Source: Hydrotaea diabolus (lineage: Eukaryota > Arthropoda > Insecta > Diptera > Muscidae). From it: 64,000 nucleotides of DNA. Location of the stretch: contig OY740717.1 in NCBI GenBank assembly GCA_963513945.1, forward strand, positions 112,588,864-112,652,863, in the 5' to 3' direction. This document shows positions 45,574 to 57,340 of the stretch, in pieces; positions within the stretch are counted from its first letter, which is position 1, and the number at the start of each line of letters is the position of its first letter. Made by a program: the position numbers and the translations under genes. The notes beneath the pieces are model-generated. The model worked only from the letters and a program-made list of their open reading frames with translations. It made no database searches and was not told the origin of the DNA.

Positions 45574-46250
45574 CAGGGTTTTCTATTAGGAACATAACAA
45601 TTTTATATATTTATAAAACAGAATATTTAAGATATAGAGCTCAAATTTATTCCAGGTGTAGTGTGTAATGTTACATTTTAAGAATGAAATTAGATTTCGG
45701 TCGTATAACCACCACGAGTCCTAGTACAGCGATCTATTCTTTGGACCCAATTTTCTACAACTCTTGCACACATTTCAACCAGAACATTGGCAATTGCGGG
45801 TTGGGTGTTGTCTTTGAGCTCGTCTAAAGTTGTTGGCTGGTTGGCATAGACCAATGACTTGATGTGGCCCCATAAGATGAAATCCAGTGGCGTTTAATCG
45901 CATGAACGAGGTGACACATTCGACCGAACCATTTCTCGAGATAACTTGTTCATCGAATTTGTCTTTCAGTAAATCGATTGTAACACGCGCTAGGTGGCTA
46001 GTGGCACCGTCTTATAAATCGATTGTAATACTTGCTAGGTGGCAAGTGGCACCGTCTTGTTGAAACCACATTTCGGCGATGTCAAGCTCATCCTATTCTG
46101 GCCAAAAATAATTTTCTAACATGGCACGATAGCGCTCTCCATTGACGTTAACATGAAGATTGTTCTCATCGACGAAAAACACGGCCCAATCACACTTCCG
46201 TCATGAATTTTTTTCGGATGAAATTGTGTCGCTTGAAGAAAGAATGGTCA
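45574..46250 (-). pseudogene. rosa-type mariner, lineage R4, copy 2
   Basis: TA, then CAGGGTTTTCTATTAGGAAC and ~600 bp, align with copy 1. The antisense wording gives KSLVYANQPT, PLDFILWGHIK and the FQQDGATC equivalent, in broken frames. A 45-bp tandem duplication (45971-46060) repeats the FQQDGATxHL-coding stretch. No intact frame remains. Confidence 0.8.
45971..46060. repeat. 45-bp tandem duplication within the R4 relic
   Basis: AAATCGATTGTAACACGCGC at 45971 and AAATCGATTGTAATACTTGC at 46016 each continue to GGCACCGTCTT. Confidence 0.9.
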
Positions 46251-48719
46251 AACTATACACCCATAACTTTGGCGGAAACTCCATGGTCTTGCATGTGAGG
46301 TTATAAATGATTTTAGGTAAAAGCAGTTTAGCCAACTCTATTGATTTCGTCCGGCATCGGCGGAATATGAGTTGCGTATTACAAGTTCATATGTACGGTA
46401 TCATTTCTGAGGTCAGAGTGTTTATCCATAAAAGTTCTTTGTTTACAATTTCCAATCCTTTGGTTTTTTTACACTGATAAACGAATTGGATTGCGCACTA
46501 TACGGGGAATTTGTTCAGTACTGCCCGTTTGTGACACAAACTATGTACACGGAAGTATTTTCTGCGAAATAAACTGTTCCTAATTAAATATTAGTATATA
46601 TAATATTTCTTAAGGCATACCCAACATTTTCATACCATTGAAATGCATGTATAGGAAGCATCTCATAGTGTTGATCTATCAAAAAAAAAGCAGGGCGGGA
46701 GCAGAAGACAACAAAAAATATTGCCTTAAATCTCTCATTATTGCCATAAATCACATATAAGGATAGGATTAAGCACTTAGTACTGCAAGAAAGGCTAGCT
46801 GACAAACCTGATAATAATATCTCGCGATGACCATAAAGCTGCAGCAAAGCAGAAGTGGTCGAATCTTAAAAACATCGGCACTTCTACAGGGACGATGACT
46901 CACAAATCCCACATCGAATATCTTATCCACCTCCAACTGAAAGCAAGTATTTGTCTAAGTAGTATTTTAAAAAATTACCATGCCATATTAGAGAATGCGG
47001 TGGTCTATTTTTTCAAGATGTTATCTTAAAATGAAAAAATGCATTTCGGACTCATTGATGATGAATGAACGTAATAGAGAACTTTTCTTCTACGCCTCTA
47101 ACCATGATACATTTCACACTTGCCATTAATATCATATAATCACGTAGTAATTTCAACTTTCAACTCGTTCGGCTATCTAATCCCTGGTGCGTGACATAAA
47201 CAACCAGAAATTGATACTTTCCTAAGTTCAATAACTAAACGACACACCATAAAAACTGCAGGCAAACCAAAAAAAAAACAAGGACATTTATTATTTAAAT
47301 AAAAACCAATGCCAGTAAACCACAATTGACGAATGCATTTGGGCGTATTTCCCGTTTATTCATGTTTGCAAATTATAAATTATCGGCTTATAAATTATAT
47401 GCAATTATGCCTTGTGCAAATAAAAGCAGAGACATAGAGCGACCGACCCCCCATTAATAATCGAATTCATCAAAAACAACTTTTGCGCACAGCACCGGGC
47501 TAGGCAATCGCCGCGTGTCAAGCACGGATTTAATTTATTAACTTCCTGTTTAATTTTATGATTTCTCACATTTCTAAACAAATACAGACATGGATGCTCG
47601 AACTCAACGCGTCGCACGGCTTCGTTTTGCAGATGTTACAGTATGGCGCCATGTAATTGGGAAGGGTATTGTGACGCTACATATGGCTCTAGAAATAGGC
47701 ACTAAAAATATAGTTGAGACTAAAGATTGTAAAAAGACAAAAGAAACAAAGATACTAAGCGGGGTAGTGCTTGCGGGCAACACTGGCGCTTGAAGCGATA
47801 TCGAGAGCTTAGGAAGGAGGAAAATCGTATATTCTGAGAAAAGGAAATCAAATGGAAAAACGTCCATGTATGAAGATAGAGTTGTTCTGCAACAGAAACT
47901 GCGCCGACAAACGCGGAATACGTTTTGTGTCCTAAAATTACATATTTTAAATATGTTAGCGACTAAAGATTATGTAAAGTTTTAATTCCCATCTTCGACC
48001 GACAGCGCTCCTTAATGACGACAAAGTAGTAAGAGACGATGCATAGTGGTCCAGATTCAATTTGCAACGGCCAAAATTCTATAACTCATTATGAGACATC
48101 GGAATTGTATGTAATTTCTAAAATAAGTCCGATTGAAGTCAAATTTTGTATATAAACTAGTTGAGAGTCCAATAACATGTTTCCTTCTGCATATTTTAAA
48201 TATGCAATTTTTATGCAAAACATGCAGTGAATAAGCAAACAAAAAATTGCATATGCAAAAAAAAATAACATATGCTAGAAATATGTAATTCTCATTTGTC
48301 TATTTTTATTCATTTTAATTAAAATCGACTTTGAAAACACAAATTCTTGTCTGTAATTTGCACTGTAGTATATAAAAATCATTTATGCGATAGTCATATT
48401 ATTGCGCCTTCCTAAAAAAACATTTTTAAATGCACAAAAACGTCTTTCTATAAGTATTCGTATTAATTTAGAAAACATATTTTTTTTTTTAATTTGTAAA
48501 ACAATCATTATACTTTGTTTTTTTTTTGATAGTTCATGTATTTAGAATTGTTTTTCGTTAAAACAAACTAGTGTAGCAATAAAATCATTTTCCACCTGCC
48601 AGCAAAAATATGAAATTGCACAAAACTCCGCTGTCCACTAATTATCTAGTGAATAGTTTTGACGCCTGTTTTTTTGGCATGTATCGCTAGTCTATGTAAA
48701 CTGTTATGCTTAGTTCGTG
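46251..48719. other. intron, unrecognised
   Basis: The 67-residue plus frame at 47590-47793 and antisense frames lack family resemblance. AT-rich tracts lie at 48230-48550. No repeat partners. Confidence 0.3.
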
Positions 48720-48845
48720 GTCTGATTTGAGACCATGTTTCTTTCGAACATTTTCTTTAAAGTGCAACAAACGTTGCTTGGGGTCTGAGAATGGTGAAGT
48801 AGAGTTCACCAAAACTGCAGTCACCCCTGCTCACAACTACAAGTT
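48720..48845. repeat. dispersed repeat H, copy 1
   Basis: TGGTCTGATTTGAGACCATG (itself a dyad) is followed by GTTGCTTGGGGTCTGAGAAT and GTTCACCAAAACTGCAGTCA. The second part is the reverse complement of 53838-53895. Identity unknown. Confidence 0.6.
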
Positions 48846-50626
48846 TTGTCGACTGCCTTTTGAATAACTTTATAGTTTTTCTTTGAACAAAATATTCATT
48901 GGGATTAAATTAAGCGTTATAAGAAAGGAAATTTACTCATCTCATCAGCTGCGTACCTCGATTAAAAAGCTGTTAAAAAAATTTTATAAATTTGCGTTTT
49001 TGAACTAAAAATATTCAGTTTCAAGGAGGCAGTTTTGGGCGTTCAACAGTTGGCCAGCTAAAATGGGGAAACCTTCCATCTTTCCAATTTCGTACTTCAC
49101 CCTGTAATGGTCGGTCCAAAGTCATGTTCTTTTTTAAAGTCGATATTTTCAAACAGTTACTACAATTAAATACAAAAAAAATATTGAAATCAGATAAAAA
49201 ACTTAACTTTGTAATAAAAAATATTAAAAACAATAGCTCTTATTTCTAAAAAAAATCCGATTTTTAATGTCAACAGATTCAAATAATACAGAACTCAAAA
49301 ATGTTGACTAGATTAAAAGTTATAGACTTTGTTTTTTGAAAGAATGAGTCTACAAGCTTATGAGATCAAATTTGTTGTTGTTTGTCGTATAGGGAAGAGA
49401 AAATAAACTAAAAAAAGTTTAAGGCAAACACATCACCGGACGGTTCATCGCTACCATATATATGTGTTGCCGACAAGGTCTCGCGAAGTATTAAGTCAAA
49501 GAGTGAGGACACTGGCGACTCACTGAAACGATTCCTACCATATTGACAGACAGTCCCACTGACGTTGGTCGATGGAAATACAGTATGGACCATTGTGCGA
49601 CTAAATACTAGCTGTAGAAATCGAAGACGATCTGATGAGGTGTCCGATGAATAGTACCACAGCGTGATGTGTTCAATTCTCAAAGGGAGATACAAGAGCG
49701 TTCGCACCAATTATCTCGGAATAAGTCCCCAGATGGAAGCCCAAATTCACCAACCTGTAGGTTTATAGTAAATAAATCAAAAATCGACCAAATCTGCACA
49801 TTGCGCCAAATCCTATGAACGACCCATGAGCAGCAAATCGATTCATCTACCGGAGAGTAAGAAATTCATTTTTAAAAACATTTACTCGTATACATGTTGG
49901 GATACCAGTTTGTTTCAGAAATTTCAGAAATAATGACACCTAATCCTCATTTCAAATTGAAATTGACACCTCTTAAAAATTCTCCCCCACAATAGGCCCC
50001 TGGCAGGGCGACAGACTATTGTATAACTACTTTTTCCTCTTGCTTATCACCAACAGCCAACATTATTCTCTCTTATGCAAATGTCATAGACGGGATTACA
50101 GAAAGAGATGTAAGCATTTTCTAAATGAAGATAAAGTTGTCTAAAAGAGGTCAGTCTGTTAATGAGGACACGACAAAGATCATACTAGCAGCTACAGAAA
50201 AGCGCCGACGAAAGAAAGTCGAATTAGCTTCAGCATCGAGATAGTGAAGGGGGTGTGCCTACCCCGGATCGACCATGCACCAAACGAGCAATGTCAGCCC
50301 GGAGACAAAAATATGGTGCTGGTAAATAGATACCACTTTAAGCTCGGTAAACCGGGACACAATACACTTTTTCTTCCCGTGATTCTATGTGTTGCATTGT
50401 TTCATCTGTTGATCTTCCTAAATGCTTGCGTTTTCCTTTTTTTGAGTTAGATAATTTTTAATGAATATTTTAGGTCACTGTATATAAAAAATCAACACAG
50501 CTTGTGCTTTGGCCTTCCTGACAAGTTTTACACCTCCTCCTTGCACTACATACTCTTAATAGGATTGTGTTTATTCTTTCCTTTTCAAATACAGCCACTA
50601 TGCGGCAGACTTCATTTTAAGAATTT
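48846..50626. other. intron, unrecognised
   Basis: GC-richer patches at 49430-49740 and 50160-50360 have frames on both strands with stops and no recognised family. Possible decayed retroelement, not provable. Confidence 0.3.
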
Positions 50627-50698
50627 CAATGAAACCAAATTGTTGCCGATTTGATGGCAGGCCAATGAAACCAAATTGTTACCGATTTGATGGCAGGT
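50627..50698. repeat. 36-bp tandem duplication
   Basis: CAATGAAACCAAATTGTTGC and CAATGAAACCAAATTGTTAC start 36 bp apart, and both continue CGATTTGATGGCAGG. Confidence 0.9.
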
Positions 50699-51760
50699 CA
50701 CCGTGTTCAACCACTGATTTCTGTAGTCGATACTGAGGTCGAATTGAAATTGTAATTAAACATTGAACACAAACGCACAAACACACACAACATGACACAA
50801 TTGAAATTTTAAATAATTTTGGTCGAAGCTTTGTTGGCTATCATTATTGGCATTATTGTTGCATATCATTAGGGGCCAATTGAAACTGTATCTCTGCCAG
50901 TGTGCATGTGTATCTATGTTTGTGTGTGTGATATATGCTTATTAGCCAGAAATATCACAACAAGTGTTGCCAACAGCAATGATGCCATCATAATATCGAA
51001 CGGGAATGAATGAAGCGAACTGCTTTCCGCCATCCAAGGCAATAAAAACCAAAAAAATTAATTTTAACCAATTCGTATTTATTTTGCATTTGCCAAATGT
51101 CATTAACAAATACACACACTCACGCAGCCAGAGCCATACACGCACGCACACACGGGAAAATAAACGCCACAGACGACGATTTATTTAAAAATTAACAAAG
51201 CATAAAATTAGGACGATTTGAACAGCCACAGCGGTAGAAAACCCACGCAGTGAATCTCACCGCCGCTCTATATTTAGTGCATAGAAGAAGAGTTATCATA
51301 AATCCTCCCGAAATGCATAAATGCGGTTACAATGCAAAAAAACAACCCCTGCGCCCCGGCCACCAATGAATGTGGCTGTAGCCGACCACGTTGTGCACGC
51401 AACAAAGGCCTTTCGATTTTTGTCTCGATACACCAAAACGTGGTGATGAAACAAAAAAACCAAAAAGCTAATTATAAACGTTTATTACAAACCGAATAAT
51501 TATTTTGGTCAAACTTTTAATAGCGGCCAACAAAAAGAACACACTCGCTAACAGTTTAAAGCGTAAAAAAGAAACAAAACTATTTTAAATACATTTTCTA
51601 AAAATATTATTAATTACAATATTTAATTACACACAGAAAGGATATACTCCTACGTACGTAGATATAAATAGTAATATCAATTAATAATAGCAACGCAAAA
51701 ACATATTTGGAATAAAATCCAAATTATCAAAAACATATTTCGAATTTATTTATGGTTGGT
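50699..51760. other. repeat-free island
   Basis: CACACACAACATGACAC, TGTGTGTGTGATATATGC and a CACGCACGCACACACGGG tract with homeodomain-like AATTA words. No transposon wording; possible enhancer DNA. Confidence 0.3.
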
Positions 51761-52613
51761 TAGGCTAACCAACATAAGCGTGGCGCAGCTATTCACTAAA
51801 TGGGAGAATGCAAGGACGCAGAATACATGGACTGTAGTTAGGAATGTCTCTAAAATATTCAAATTGCGAATTTACTAAAAGGACCTACGTTTATTGGATA
51901 GCCCGAACTACTCATGATGTCCGCATTACTAAACTACTAAAGAGCAATTTTGATAAGATTGTTATTTGATATGTAAAGTATATTACGAAATTGTTGATCC
52001 TACTAGTGCTACGATACCCTAACGCCTCATGTCCACCTCAGCCCTATAGAAGCTTTTTTCGGGCAAAGGTATAAAGGTTCATAGGGCACTTTAAAACCCA
52101 TGTGTGTTGTTCTTTTCAATACCTAAAAGAAATAACGGGAAACTTTTTAGGACATAATAGAAATAACTAGTATGTCCACATTCTAGGCGTTGACATACTC
52201 GCTTATTAAACGAGTATGAGGTCGCTTAGGTGATAACTTCGAAACTTTACGCGCAATTTTTGAAATTTCTTTGTATACAGGAACTGATTGGATTTATGCA
52301 CCATAAACCGTTTGAATTAAAAAACAATTTTTAGAAAAAAAAGTTATTCAAGAAAAACGAGTACTCTAAGCGAGTAATAACCGAGCTCGCTTAAGGCTAT
52401 TCTCGAATAACTTTCTTCCCAAAAGTTTTAATTATTTATCTATAGTTTTCGGTGAACAAAATCATTTCTCTATTCTTGTACCATAGTATGATGTTATCGC
52501 GTTGCCAATAGAACACGGCTAATGTGTATATTTACTACCGACTACCCTTAGTCTCACTACCTACAGTCTACATCACTGTTGGCTATTGGATTGCATTACA
52601 TTATACAATAGTA
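51761..52613. other. intron, unrecognised
   Basis: GGTTGGTTAGGCTAACCAAC at 51753 is a short perfect dyad. Nothing else recognised. Confidence 0.3.
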
Positions 52614-53328
52614 TAGGGTGATCCATCAAGAGGTATTTTTTTCAAAATAAAAAAATATAAGTACTAAAATTCAAATCAAGTGTGGAATTTTTTTTAATTA
52701 TTGGAAGGAAATTTTATGTCATTCATTTTTTGAATATAATTTCCTTTAAATGTTGGCCGCAACTACGCCTTAGGGTGTCCATTCTGAGGGTGCAATTTTG
52801 GAGCATTTCGACCAGTATGAATCATAGCTGGGGTGTCAGCATAGACTGGACTATCCGTAGCTCCAAAAAAGGCTAAAGGTGTGATATCACACGATCTAGG
52901 CGTCCAATTTACCGGTCCAAAATGTGAAGTTAGCTGCTCTTCGAAATTATCTCTCACTAGATCCATTGTTTGACTAGCTGCATGGCAAGTGGCACCGTCC
53001 TGTTGAAACAAAATGTCGTCAAGAATACGGGCTTCAATTTCAGGTAGTAAAAAGTCCGGTATGATAGAGCAATAGCGAGCACCATTAAAAGTTACGTTCT
53101 GGCCATCATCATTTTTGAAAAAATATGCACCGATGATTCCACCAGCTTATAAACCGCACCAAACCGTGGGTTTCTCTGGGTATAATGGCACCTCTTGAAC
53201 CTCTTCTGGTTCCTCTTCAGCCCAAATGCGGCAATTTTGTTTATTGACGTTGCCGTTGCGCCAGAAATGCTCCTCATCACTAAACACAATTTTTTTTTGA
53301 AAAAATACCTCTTGATGGATCACTCATT
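52614..53328 (-). mobile_element. rosa-type mariner, lineage R1, both TIRs
   Basis: GTGATCCATCAAGAGGTATT begins at 52618, and its inverted copy AATACCTCTTGATGGATCAC ends at 53323, exact over at least 20 bp. The minus strand reads SDEEHFWRNG-type wording at ~53260, in other frames PEEVQE and NDDGQN, then from 53011 MFQQDGATCHAASQTMDLV and WTPRSCDITPL, where the last catalytic Asp has become Ala (PLAFF). The N-terminal third and a C-terminal segment are deleted, leaving ~710 bp. Immobile on its own, but the termini are well preserved. Confidence 0.9.
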
Positions 53329-53466
53329 ATTAGGATGCGTTACAACGCAGCGACCAGCGCTCCTTAAATATCCCTGGCGGTTATATTCCTCCATCATGAA
53401 AAGGGTAAACGCGGAAAAAAAGTATGGTTGGAGTGACAATATTCGAAAAGCATCATAGGTTGTGGC

Positions 53467-53715
53467 AGAACCATATTATGATCCTCGCAAAAATAGTATG
53501 AATCACACACAACCATAGATGATCCCGACAAGAATATTATAAATCACACTCACCCATACTATGATCCCTAAATACATATTTATGACCTTCACAACGTAGT
53601 ATGTTTTATATACAACTATAGTATGATCCTTCAAACCATATTATGATTTAAACACACCTATGTACACCTATCTACAACCATAGTATGATTCCCCTCAACC
53701 ATAAAATGATCCCCA
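53467..53715. repeat. ATAGTAT unit array in M2 copy 3
   Basis: Roughly ten degenerate units such as ACAACCATAGTATGATTCCC. Confidence 0.8.
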
Positions 53716-53751
53716 AGTTTATTTTTTAGGATTGGGTTTTGCTGCTCAACA

Positions 53752-53900
53752 GATTTGAGACCATGTATTGAACATTTCATTTAAAGAATCCAAAAAGTTA
53801 TTTCAAAAGCAGTAACAAAATGTTTAGTTGCAATCAGGAGTGACTGCAGTTTTGGTGAACGCATATTTACCATCCTCCGATCCTAAGCAACGAACGTGAT
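53752..53900. repeat. dispersed repeat H, copy 2
   Basis: GATTTGAGACCATGT and, further on, GTGACTGCAGTTTTGGTGAA then CCTAAGCAACG. The second block is inverted relative to 48720-48845. Confidence 0.6.
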
Positions 53901-54368
53901 TCAACCATGATCAGTGGCAATGTGCAGGCAGATTGTAATTAGCGAGAACCAGTCGGCAGTAGAGTATTCCACCGAACAAAGTAAACACAATTAAAGTCCA
54001 CATACATGTACTTATATGTACGTTGGTCTACTTATATAAAAACCATTACGAGTATGTTTAGTTCATAGTCACAACCATACGATGTGAATGCCGCAATCAT
54101 ATTATTGTTAACATAAATCTTAAACAACAATACTTGTGTCGCTCCACCCATATTTATATGATTGCTACAATCATGTTTGTATTTATAAATTTCAAATAAT
54201 ACTATTGTTTATTTCAACGACATTAATTATGGCGCAATCATACTACAATCAAAATAAAATTCAAGAAACAATTCCTTGGTTGCGACGTAAATGCTTAATT
54301 AAAGAGAACATATTATTGCTGCCTTGACAATACTTACGTATATAGTAACCATGTCTATTATCTGCGTG

Positions 54369-55809
54369 CAACTAGTTGCTTTATGGTTGTTTGTGTAGAA
54401 TTTCCATTAATGCTAAAGGTTGGTTTGAAAGATGACCCAATTTATCCTTTTACTGGCATAGCATGTACGTCAAGTGTCATAACTATGTTTGGGAGTTAGC
54501 GAATCAAAAATCTATTTTATTCGAGGAAACTCTGTATTATTCGAGGAAATGACGCATTATTTCCGCATAAATATTAAAAATCACGTTTAGAAGCATTAAC
54601 GAGAATTATGTGCACATTATGACCTCCACCGGTAAGAGTGGTTTGTCAGGTATTTTCATTCATTTCTCCACTTTTCATCGATTTTTTCCATTCCAAAAAC
54701 TGACCCGGTTGCCATTGCGACCTGTACGAACTGAATTCCATATAGAAATTTTATCAATTTTCGAATCTGATTATGCGAGCATTCGATTATTTTCGATGAA
54801 TCTATTGTGGTTGTGAAAGACACACACATGCACGCTTAATTGTATCATTTAACCTTTATGTTTGCCATGCTAATTCTTTATGGATTATTTTCATAATTAT
54901 CTAATCGAGCCAATGTCCATATTTGCATGTGGGCGATATGCTGTTTGCATTTATTCACGTAATGACCTCAATTGCAACAACGATCTGCCCAACCATCCGG
55001 CCGTTCGCCCCTACCATCATTTCCGTCGATTTCGTTTATTTTAAATAAATATTTGGCGAAAGCGCGCACCGACGCACGCACAAACAAATATTCAATTACA
55101 GATATTGATAAATTATTTTAATTTCGAACGTTGTTTGCGCGCGGCGGGGCGGAATGGCGGACGGATGCCAGGCATGCAAGATACGCACGGAAGTAGCGGA
55201 CGGATGTCACCGGTGCAATGGTCTGTTAACATTGGCGAAATTAGAGTTTTATGCTAATATTAGCGGACATATGTTAATTACAAATGATTAGCGAAATTAA
55301 TACCTTCAAATACACTGGCACATACACACATGCACATTTTGAATATTCACATGTATTTTCGCTTATGTCCGTATGAGTATGCGTTAATGAATTTCGTGGT
55401 GCAAAATATTAATGAAAATCTCTTCTATATATGCCATAAATCATGATAATTATCGGTCGTGTTTGAAGGTACAAATTAGCCTGGTAAAAGAATGTATTGC
55501 AAACTATTAGAATGATTTGAATATAATTCATGAATTCTTTTTTATGAATCTGAAGTAACGCTGAGATAGACTTACCAGACCTCGTCGAATATTGAACGAA
55601 TTGTTAAGTGATTAGTTATCATCCCAAAATCAATTAGTATTATTCTTAGAGGACTCCAGTCGAAGACGAAGATATCGATATGTTTTCCATGTGTTTTATC
55701 CGCATTTAAAATTTAGTCAATGATCCACAAAACCAGTCGACACAAAATTGGAACACCAGACATTTTTCTATTTTCTAAATCTTTATTAAATTGATTTATC
55801 AGTCTTATA
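54369..55809. other. repeat-free island (about 54590-55440)
   Basis: Long stretch without transposon wording. GC-rich GCGCGCGGCGGGGCGG at 55136-55151 lies in AT-rich flanks with TTAATTA/TAATTACAAATGATTA words around 55260-55300, the mix seen in fly developmental enhancers. Function inferred only. Confidence 0.35.
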
Positions 55810-56359
55810 CAGGGTGACCGCAGGGAAGGTATACGACATTGCTTTGCCGCATTTAGGTAAACATAATAAAAACAAACATCATAACGTGATGAAGCGACGT
55901 GGCAAATTTATATGGAAAAACATTCGCTAAATCGTTTAACATTTTAGCAAAATCAATCATCGATTACAGTGACGATGAGAAAGTTACATGAAATTTTTGT
56001 GAGAAACAATGTGCCAACTAAACGCACTATTTATCGTGTAGTGAATGATTACGAAGAAAGAGGGTAGGTAGCTGATAGGCCCAAGCATGGACCACAAATG
56101 ACTGCAAGATCGGCTGAAAACGTAACTGCTGCTGCTCAAGAAAGTGTTCAAAACAATCCATCAACCTCAATTCGACGCCGTGCTGAATGTAATGAAAAAT
56201 GTGCTCAAAAGGGCTTGCATTTGAACATTTATCTGATATTGTATTCCATACATAATTGCCGACATTAAATAAAACATTTATCAATATAAGTTCCATTCTC
56301 TTTCATTAAATCAAAAATTATAAACAAACAAAGCAGTATACCTTCCCGACGGACACCCG
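55810..56359 (+). mobile_element. rosa-like mariner, lineage R5, internally deleted
   Basis: TA, then CAGGGTGACCGCAGGGAAGG at left; the right end read inward is GGGTGTCCGTCGGGAAGGTA. Plus-strand coding from about 55976 gives KRTIYRVVNDYEERG, a stop, VADRPKHGPQMTARSAENV, then NNPSTSIRRRAE (helix-turn-helix region), then jumps to a C-terminal-like CAQKGLHLNIYL. The catalytic core is deleted. A further end-like GTATACCTTCCTAGAGG follows at 56363. Confidence 0.75.
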
Positions 56360-56389
56360 TAGTATACCTTCCTAGAGGACGTACTGTAT

Positions 56390-57340
56390 ACTTGAATCGG
56401 CTGTAAGAAACAAGTACTGATAATTCTTTCAAATTTCTGGTTTTATTGGAAAGGTTTGATTTTGTCATTTAATAATGGAACACCATCCGAAGCGTTTTCG
56501 CTTTGTCCAGAGGGCTTAAGATTGTTTGGCAGAAGATGAAGAACTTGACCAAAAACGTGACAATGCATCCAAAACGAGTAACTGTTTGAAGTGGATTTTG
56601 GGCTGACGGCATCATTGGGCAAATTTTTCTGCGAAAATAAGCAATGAGCGGCCATTAAAATTTTAAACTTGAATCGGCTGTAAGAAACAAGTACTGATAA
56701 TTCTTTTAAATTTCACATTTTATTGGAAAGGTTTGATTTTGTCATTTAATAATGGAACACCATCCGATGCGTTTTCGCTTTGGCCAGGGGGCTAAAGATT
56801 GTTTGGCAGAAGATGAAGAACTTGACCAAAAAATAATGTTTTCAGATAAAGCTTATTTCCATCTCGGTGGCTATGTCAATAAGCAAAATTGCCGCATATG
56901 GGGTTCAGAGAACCCTCACGTGACTATTAAGAAGTCAATGCATCCGAAACGAGTCACTGTTTGAAGTGGATTTTGGACTGACGGCATCATTGGGCCATTT
57001 TTCTGCGAAAATGAGCAATGAGCGGCCGTTACCGTAACCGCACCATGCTCAACGAATTTTTGTTTCCCAAAATTCAGGAGAATGATATGGACAACATATG
57101 CCCGAATTGTGATGTCAATTGGCTGCTGTGATTTAAGCCCTTTGGATTATCTTCTATGCGGAGCCATTAAGGATAAGTGTTACGCAAAGCATCCGGAGAC
57201 AATTGAATCATTGAAATTGAAGAGATTCGACCTTAAATAAGCGAAAATGTTCTGTAAAATTGGGTTGATCGGGTGAGCTATTGCAGAACCAGTTGTGGTA
57301 GTCAAATGGATTATAATGTGTTACTTTATTAAATGAAAAA
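56390..57340 (+). pseudogene. rosa-type mariner, lineage R6, with partial tandem duplication
   Basis: A block starting ACTTGAATCGGCTGTAAGAA occurs at 56390 and 56667 (277-bp period). The first copy lacks ~95 bp. The second encodes EELDQKIMFSDKAYFHLGGY, NKQNCRIWGSENPHV and HPKRVTV (first catalytic Asp region). After a stop come IIGP/FFCEN, and at 57060-57230 broken frames of the INWPPRSCDLSPLDYLLCGA type region, then KDKCYAKHPETIESL wording. Multiple frameshifts; no termini identified. Confidence 0.8.

Larger units (their letters stand above)
53409..54368 (+). mobile_element. M2 element, copy 3, with inserted repeat H
   Basis: ACGCGGAAAAAAAGTATGG at left, array at 53467-53715, right part ending GGTTGCGACGTAAATGCTTA, GAGAACATATTATTGCTGCC and AACCATGTCTATTATCTGCG. 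The 53750-53990 segment has no counterpart in copy 2 and carries repeat H. Confidence 0.8.

Noticed and set aside
49408..49710. 100-residue minus-strand frame
   Set aside because: No family resemblance; the opposite strand is similarly open over part of it, and no splice or start evidence exists.
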